From: Gammaproteobacteria bacterium
Lineage (GTDB): Bacteria > Pseudomonadota > Gammaproteobacteria > Cardiobacteriales > Wohlfahrtiimonadaceae
Direction of reading: 5' to 3'
Assembly (NCBI GenBank): GCA_003864535.1
Contig: BHEQ01000045.1
Coordinates: 1 to 11,309, forward strand
Length of the DNA: 11,309 nucleotides
Below are positions 8,101 through 11,309 of the stretch, in pieces (the stretch's first letter is position 1; every line of letters starts with the position of its first letter). A program made the translations under genes and the position numbers. The notes below the pieces were generated by a model. It saw only the letters and a list, made by a program, of their open reading frames with translations. It made no database searches and was not told the origin of the DNA.

Positions 8101-8478
8101 CGCTTTACCAACATCATGAAATAGCCCCGCAATATTAGCTAATATTGCGATTACCTGCGTGTTTAGTGCAAAATTTTCTGTAAACTCTTGGCTTGCATTA
8201 GTCATATTAACAGGCACAACCCCTTCATTATTAAACTTACTTTTATTGCCAACTACCCACAAAAACTGACTTCGCGATCTTGAGCGTATCTGATGGCAAC
8301 TTACTGCGGTACTGCGGCTGGCTGTTTGTTTAAGCATTTTTTTAACAGTGAGCAAACCATCTTCAGTTATTAGAGTTTGCCATGTATTATCTCCAATGCG
8401 GTTGGCGAAAGCATCAAGTACACGGCGAGTCTTTTTGAGAGCGTTTTTCTCACACTGACTAATGAATGTCACCATCAT
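5143..8478 (-). CDS. cas2-3: Cas2-Cas3 fusion: adaptation subunit, HD nuclease and helicase
   Basis: This 1111-aa fusion protein is diagnostic of type I-F. Residues 1-90 form the Cas2 part (MMVTFISQCEKNALKKTRRVLDAF...WVVGN) that bridges Cas1 dimers during spacer integration. The HD nuclease follows: His121-Asp122 in GLFHDVGKA, with further candidate metal ligands His148 and His219/His220 (VAHHK). The superfamily 2 helicase shows a Walker A motif at about 433-441 (STGKGKT), a DEPD box at 593-596, STAT at 624-627, TAVAEVGRDHDYD near 835-847 and QLAGRVQRHR at 861-870. A C-terminal domain completes it. The length is normal and no catalytic motif is lost. It degrades DNA bound by the Csy complex. 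The ATG overlaps the cas1 stop (ATGA) and has AGAGGA 9 nt upstream. Confidence 0.97.
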   Translation of the reverse strand: MMVTFISQCEKNALKKTRRVLDAFANRIGDNTWQTLITEDGLLTVKKMLKQTASRSTAVSCHQIRSRSRSQFLWVVGNKSKFNNEGVVPVNMTNASQEFTENFALNTQVIAILANIAGLFHDVGKAMTLFQEKLQPNHKGKSYEPYRHEWVSLRIFQAFVNNQDDKVWLTELANIDNQAEANMLLNLEVLKDGIAKKPINPFQSLAPVAKIIAWLIVAHHKLPQYPKCGENNPTFENMDRWLNESFEACWNSPQCLRDDWQESVLIKNWTFLFGTPLKSAHWQTHARMVAKKALCCERLFYKAWFDQRFTAHLARLSLMLSDHYYSSKKETTPEYQDGNYRAYANTDRDENGNKYLKQKLDEHNIAVGMNAHKIAGALAQLKDELPTLASNKAFTSKVPSEFQQDFGWQDNAYNLAKTIKDDTKKYGFFGICMASTGKGKTLGNARIMYGIADEGACRFSVALGLRTLTLQTGDALKEKLKLGNDELALLIGSQAVKDLHEHVGNPEVSTCQELGSESAESLLKDEIVLMENLPIYTGRCAKWFEHDPKILKLIQSPVLVSTIDYLMPANEGIRGGRQIAPMLRLLSSDLVLDEPDDFGLDDLPALCRLVNWAGMLGSRVLLSTATLSPVLASALFSAYQAGRKQYTQVNGEHGETDKICCAWFDEFKKPDTAIITNIDSFDSAHNDFVEKRIKNLHKHSSALRKAKIIKVERDGDKHPSMVMATLIWQSIEILHQQHAIAVDNKNVTIGLVRMANITPLVQIAKVLLAQKSPDDTIIHYCIYHSKFPLLQRSKIEEQLDKALSRHNQQAWLMSSGIPDIVQKHTEKNHIFVVLATAVAEVGRDHDYDWAIVEPSSMRSIIQLAGRVQRHRKNVPINENIHILSKNYKGLTGLTPCFEKPGFETKNLRYADRDLGKLVADTEFDDINAIARIKEPSTCVLTEESPKRFKSFNALEHLAQKLRLIGSPKEQNHAAYWWNNDVTWCGQLQSIQPFRKSKPNDDFNLMLTRTGKVIWQKKISESSSVEYKNTNDIADKAEAIKIESGNVFWVEFNLQEEVTKLVSALHQSEDMVLKKFTHISLRKINNDSDTLWQYHPMLGVYAILEKDEYHND

Positions 8479-9452
8479 AAATTTTGTTCCTCTATTTGCT
8501 CAGTGCTATAATCTTGAAGCGCAATATTTTTCACCGTATTAAACATAAAATCCAACGCTTTATGCTGGGTAAACGCTTGTAATACTTGCTGACGGAACTC
8601 TTGCTCTGTAGCATTTTCTTTAGCACACACAAAAGCCCAAGGTAAAACAATAGCGTCTTTAATTAAGTCGGCTACATCAAATACTAAAGCACCACGGCGA
8701 GTTTTACCATGCATTACCGCAAAACCGTGAGGAATACCCAGCACCCATAGGCAACTTGCGGCTAATCCATACGCTAAATAGTTACCGTGGTTGAGAAAAT
8801 CATTGGCTTTGTCTGTTGATTGATGCTGGCGAGTAAAGTCGGTAATTTGCGTATTATTGGCGGCATATTTATAGAGCATCTTGGTTAATTGCGCTTCGGC
8901 TAGTAATAGATCTGACTGTTTAGTTGCCGCATCAGTGCGCGTATGAAAGGTAGCAAGTGCACTTTGGATTTGTGGATCATTAAACAAAAATCCTTCAGTT
9001 TTAAGGTCACGGTCCTTTTGCCACACTTGCTCTATATAGCTAATGCGAGCTTGTTGAAAGGTTTTTGCCGCACTTAAGCGTTTTGTATCATCAAACCAAA
9101 ATTGCGTCCAGCCATGTAAGTATTCAGTTGGACGATATTCACTTTGGGGTGTAAACCATTCAACTTCACACGCCATATATAAAGGTGTGCCACCACCACC
9201 ACAAAAGCCAACCAATACACCAGCTTGTGAAAGCATTCGCATTGCTGCTTGTGTTATGGACGTGCCATTACCTAACAGTAAAACGGTGGTATTAGCAATG
9301 GGGATATTAAAATAGTGGTTTTCGTTTTTGGCTTCAGTTAAGTATAAAACTCTGCCATCTTTTTGCAGTACTCGACAATATTCTAAGTAGTATAAATTAG
9401 CTCTTTTAGAATGGAGAATGCTTTTTAAGTCAGATGAAACTAAGTCTTTCAT
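8475..9452 (-). CDS. cas1: Cas1 spacer integrase, type I-F
   Basis: This 325-aa metal-dependent integrase inserts new spacers at the leader end of the array together with the Cas2 domain of Cas2-3. The start MKDLVSSDLKSILHSKRANLYYLEYCRVL is typical of I-F Cas1. The metal-binding residues are present with the family spacing: Glu186 (LLAEAQ), His248 (VMHGKTRRG), Asp259 and Asp262 (FDVADLIKD), matching Glu190, His254, Asp265 and Asp268 of the Pseudomonas protein. An ATG two codons upstream (9458) is only 1 nt from the AGGA; the ATG at 9452 is 7 nt from it and matches the family start, so it is chosen. It is the first gene of the cas operon, divergent from hutC. Its presence marks a self-sufficient I-F1 locus rather than a transposon-borne I-F3 one. 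Confidence 0.96.
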   Translation of the reverse strand: MKDLVSSDLKSILHSKRANLYYLEYCRVLQKDGRVLYLTEAKNENHYFNIPIANTTVLLLGNGTSITQAAMRMLSQAGVLVGFCGGGGTPLYMACEVEWFTPQSEYRPTEYLHGWTQFWFDDTKRLSAAKTFQQARISYIEQVWQKDRDLKTEGFLFNDPQIQSALATFHTRTDAATKQSDLLLAEAQLTKMLYKYAANNTQITDFTRQHQSTDKANDFLNHGNYLAYGLAASCLWVLGIPHGFAVMHGKTRRGALVFDVADLIKDAIVLPWAFVCAKENATEQEFRQQVLQAFTQHKALDFMFNTVKNIALQDYSTEQIEEQNL

Positions 9453-9475
9453 ATACATATCCTTTTGTAGGGAAC

Positions 9476-9484
9476 ATTATCACA
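9476..9484 (-). promoter_or_regulatory. Possible extended -10 of the cas operon promoter
   Basis: On the minus strand, TGTGATAAT lies about 24 nt before the cas1 ATG, with no good -35 (TAGTTA-like at 18 bp). A second option further up is TTGCAA at 9540-9535 with TATATT after 15 bp. The whole stretch is so AT-rich that -10-like hexamers arise by chance; treat both as weak. Confidence 0.3.
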
Positions 9485-9557
9485 AATTTATTTAAATATT
9501 AACTATAAAAATAAATATAATACATTTATTCTACTTGCAACTAATAGCACATATTCC

Positions 9558-9587
9558 CACTAGGCGGATAAATATTTATCTTTAGTG
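9558..9587. promoter_or_regulatory. Hyphenated palindrome between cas1 and hutC, possible operator
   Basis: A perfect 14-bp palindrome, GATAAATATTTATC (9567-9580), is flanked by a second pair of inverted arms, CACTA (9558-9562) and TAGTG (9583-9587), with linkers of 4 and 2 bp. It lies upstream of the candidate cas promoters and about 60 bp upstream of the hutC promoter. The symmetry suggests a dimeric regulator site or, if transcribed, a hairpin without a U-tract. No known regulator consensus is recognised. The gap also holds a weaker inverted repeat, TTAAC/GTTAA, at 9603-9620. Confidence 0.45.
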
Positions 9588-9648
9588 ACCGTACCCCATA
9601 TATTAACGTCATTAAGTTAAGTATTTCAAGCCAGTCACATTAAAAGTT

Positions 9649-9677
9649 TTGGTATTTATATCATTCAAATGTATACT
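9649..9677 (+). promoter_or_regulatory. Putative sigma70 promoter of hutC
   Basis: TTGGTA (9649-9654), a 17-bp spacer and TATACT (9672-9677) place a start near 9684, some 19 nt before the hutC ATG. A TGTATA half-site and the GTATAC palindrome overlap the -10 and could allow HutC autorepression, though the match to a full HutC site is poor. A TATAAT at 9689-9694 is an alternative -10 but lacks a -35 and is too near the start codon. Confidence 0.5.
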
Positions 9678-9702
9678 ATGCAAAATTTTATAATGAGTAT
9701 TA

Positions 9703-10413
9703 ATGATGTCTCTACCTGCATACAAAGAAATCCAAAATTATATTCTTGATAAAATCAAAGAAGGGGAACTTGCTGAAGGCGCGCAGATCCCAACTGAAAT
9801 GGAGCTTACAAAATTATTTAATGTAAGCCGCATGACCGTCAATAAAGCCATTGTCGAGCTAAGTCGGCAAAAAATATTAAGCCGTATCGCAGGTAAAGGT
9901 ACTTTTGTTACCGAGCAAAAGCTAAGTTCGCATCCAATGGAAGTCTCTGATATAAAAGAAGAAATAATAAATAGAGGCAATAAACATCATGCGCTTGTTT
10001 TACAGCAAGAAAAGATTCATGCAAGTGAAAGTATTGCACTTTTTTTAGGGATATATTTTAATGAAATGATTTATTTTTGCCATGTCTTGCATTATGAAAA
10101 TGATCATCCCATCTTATTAGAAAAACGCTATATTAACCCATTATTAGTCCCTGATTTTATTGATCAAAATTTTAACATTATCACACCAAGTGGTTTTCTA
10201 ATTGAAAAATATGCACTTATGGAAATGGAACATACTATTGAGGCGATATCTGCAAGCTCTGAGATTGCAGAACAATTACAGCTAGATATTGGTGCGCCGT
10301 GTTTAAATATCTTACGGCGTACATGGAGTGATAATGGCTTGATTAGTTTTGCAAATTTTGTCGCCCCAGGCTCACGTTATAAACTCCATTCGCGGATACT
10401 TGTCAAAAACTAA
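9703..10413 (+). CDS. hutC: HutC, histidine-utilisation repressor (GntR family)
   Basis: This 236-aa transcription repressor of the hut genes is released from DNA by urocanate in characterised relatives. Residues about 5-72 form a GntR winged helix-turn-helix (IPTEMELTKLFNVSRMTVNKAI, then the wing GKGTFVTEQ). Residues about 90-232 form the UTRA ligand domain, ending in the HutC-like FVAPGSRYKLHSRI. The identity rests on this ending, the length and the hutI gene immediately downstream in the same direction. Two adjacent ATGs (9703 and 9706) follow a weak SD (TGAG at 9694-9697), and either could be used. The gene is divergent from the cas operon and has no evident functional link with it. A HutC-like operator lies just downstream, in front of hutI. 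Confidence 0.9.
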   Translation: MMSLPAYKEIQNYILDKIKEGELAEGAQIPTEMELTKLFNVSRMTVNKAIVELSRQKILSRIAGKGTFVTEQKLSSHPMEVSDIKEEIINRGNKHHALVLQQEKIHASESIALFLGIYFNEMIYFCHVLHYENDHPILLEKRYINPLLVPDFIDQNFNIITPSGFLIEKYALMEMEHTIEAISASSEIAEQLQLDIGAPCLNILRRTWSDNGLISFANFVAPGSRYKLHSRILVKN

Positions 10414-10425
10414 TAAATATAAATG

Positions 10426-10463
10426 TTGACATATTCTATAAAAATAGGTATTTGTATAGACAA
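10426..10463 (+). promoter_or_regulatory. hutI promoter region with a HutC operator-like site
   Basis: In the 73-bp gap after hutC there is a consensus -35, TTGACA (10426-10431). At 17 bp a weak -10-like TATTTG (10449-10454) follows, overlapped by TTGTATAGACAA (10452-10463). That near-palindrome (TTGT/ACAA arms) matches the HutC operator core I recall from enteric hut genes. Binding there would block the promoter, so hutI and genes after it are probably induced by urocanate. The -10 is uncertain; the operator match is the stronger part. Confidence 0.55.
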
Positions 10464-10486
10464 TAAATCAGCAAGAGTATTTAGAT

Positions 10487-11309
10487 ATGAAAGATATTAT
10501 TTGGCGTAATGCCAAAATAGCAACTATGAACCTAGCAGCTAATCATGCTCGGGGTGAGCATAAAGATGAATTTAATGAGTATGGATTGATTATAGATCAT
10601 GACCTTATCGTGCGCGGTGATAAGATTTTAGCTATTGTTAAAACTGGTACTTACGCTACAGAAAATGAATGTCAAATTATTGATGTTAAAGGTCAGTTAA
10701 TTACTCCAGGTCTTATTGATAGCCATACGCATCTTGTTTTTGGAGGTAATCGCGCCGCAGAATGGGAAGAACGCCTAAAAGGGGTCCCATATGTAGAGAT
10801 TGCTAAACGTGGCGGCGGGATTAATTCTACCGTGCAAGCAACGCGCACAAGCTCAGCTGTTGATCTATTTGATATGGCAGCTAAGCGCCTCAAAGCACTT
10901 GCATTGGAAGGAGTTACGACGCTTGAGTCTAAATCTGGATATGGGCTTGATTTAGAAAATGAAACAAAGCAATTGCAGATAATTCAAAAACTAGGACAAG
11001 TATATCCTGTTGAAATGGTCGCGACTTTATTATCCGCGCATACAGTTCCTCCTGAGTTTTCAGGAAATGGAGATGCGTATATTGATTTGATTTGTACACA
11101 CATTTTGCCAACATTATGGAATAAAAATCTATTTGAAGCGGTAGATGTCTTTTGTGAAAACGTCGGTTTTAGTTTAGCCCAAACTCAAAAAGTATTCGCC
11201 GCAGCACATAAACTGGGTATTCCAGTGAAAGGGCATACAGAGCAATTATCCAATTTAGGTGGCAGTGCCTTAGTTGCAAAATTTAAAGGCTTATCGGTTG
11301 ATCATATTG
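10487..11309 (+). CDS. hutI: HutI, imidazolonepropionase (3' end outside window)
   Basis: This enzyme hydrolyses 4-imidazolone-5-propanoate to N-formimino-L-glutamate, the third step of cytosolic histidine breakdown. The first 274 residues are present, of about 400-415 usual for the family; the frame is open to the window edge. It is an amidohydrolase: TPGLIDSHTHLVFGG places metal ligands at His80 and His82. Family-specific blocks are RGGGINSTVQATR (108-120), TLESKSGYGLD (145-155), LLSAHTVPPEF (181-191) and VKGHTEQLSN (247-256, His250 a further metal ligand). The ATG at 10487 has AAGAG 9 nt upstream. It follows hutC by 73 bp and has its own candidate promoter and HutC site. No defects are seen in the visible part. 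Confidence 0.95.
   Translation, partial: MKDIIWRNAKIATMNLAANHARGEHKDEFNEYGLIIDHDLIVRGDKILAIVKTGTYATENECQIIDVKGQLITPGLIDSHTHLVFGGNRAAEWEERLKGVPYVEIAKRGGGINSTVQATRTSSAVDLFDMAAKRLKALALEGVTTLESKSGYGLDLENETKQLQIIQKLGQVYPVEMVATLLSAHTVPPEFSGNGDAYIDLICTHILPTLWNKNLFEAVDVFCENVGFSLAQTQKVFAAAHKLGIPVKGHTEQLSNLGGSALVAKFKGLSVDHI

Noticed and set aside
5143..9452. Possible transposon-associated (I-F3, Tn7-like) CRISPR system
   Set aside because: cas1 and an intact cas2-3 are present, Cas8f and Cas5f are separate genes, and no tns/tniQ genes are seen.
9738..11114. Minus-strand open frames opposite hutC and hutI
   Set aside because: The plus-strand frames encode clear HutC and HutI; the opposite frames have no family features.

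Overview
The window holds a complete type I-F (I-F1, Ypest) CRISPR-Cas locus next to the start of a histidine-utilisation (hut) locus. The DNA is AT-rich. Both the I-F effector proteins and a HutC/HutI pair of this type point to a low-GC gammaproteobacterium. I cannot name the genus from sequence alone; Orbaceae- or Moraxellaceae-like low-GC lineages are only guesses.

Layout, left to right. Positions 1-797 are a CRISPR array of 28-bp repeats and 32-bp spacers in strict 60-bp register: 13 complete repeats, 13 complete spacers and a repeat cut by the left edge, so the array continues outside. It is transcribed leftwards, on the minus strand. Positions 798-927 are the AT-rich leader, with a good sigma70 promoter (extended -10) placed so that transcription would start at about the first base of the first repeat. 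Next come six genes on the minus strand, in transcription order cas1 (9452-8475), cas2-3 fusion (8478-5143), cas8f/csy1 (5150-3627), cas5f/csy2 (3630-2557), cas7f/csy3 (2545-1532) and cas6f/csy4 (1521-928). They overlap by 4-8 nt or are separated by 10-11 nt, so they form one translationally coupled operon. The 244-bp gap at 9459-9702 separates divergent cas1 and hutC, and carries candidate promoters for both plus a striking hyphenated palindrome. hutC (repressor) and the 5' two thirds of hutI (imidazolonepropionase) run rightwards, with a HutC-operator-like site between them.

How it works together: Cas1 and the Cas2 part of Cas2-3 add new spacers at the leader end (around 797). The array transcript is cut by Cas6f in each repeat, giving 60-nt crRNAs. 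Cas8f, Cas5f, a Cas7f filament and Cas6f build the Csy surveillance complex around each crRNA, and Cas2-3 is recruited to nick and degrade the target. All catalytic motifs I could check are present, so the locus looks functional.

I do not see a new defence system here; the locus is a canonical I-F1 module. The less ordinary points are in-frame short tandem repeats inside cas8f and at the 3' end of cas5f, the repeat-stem covariation, the promoter abutting the array, and the palindrome upstream of cas1.
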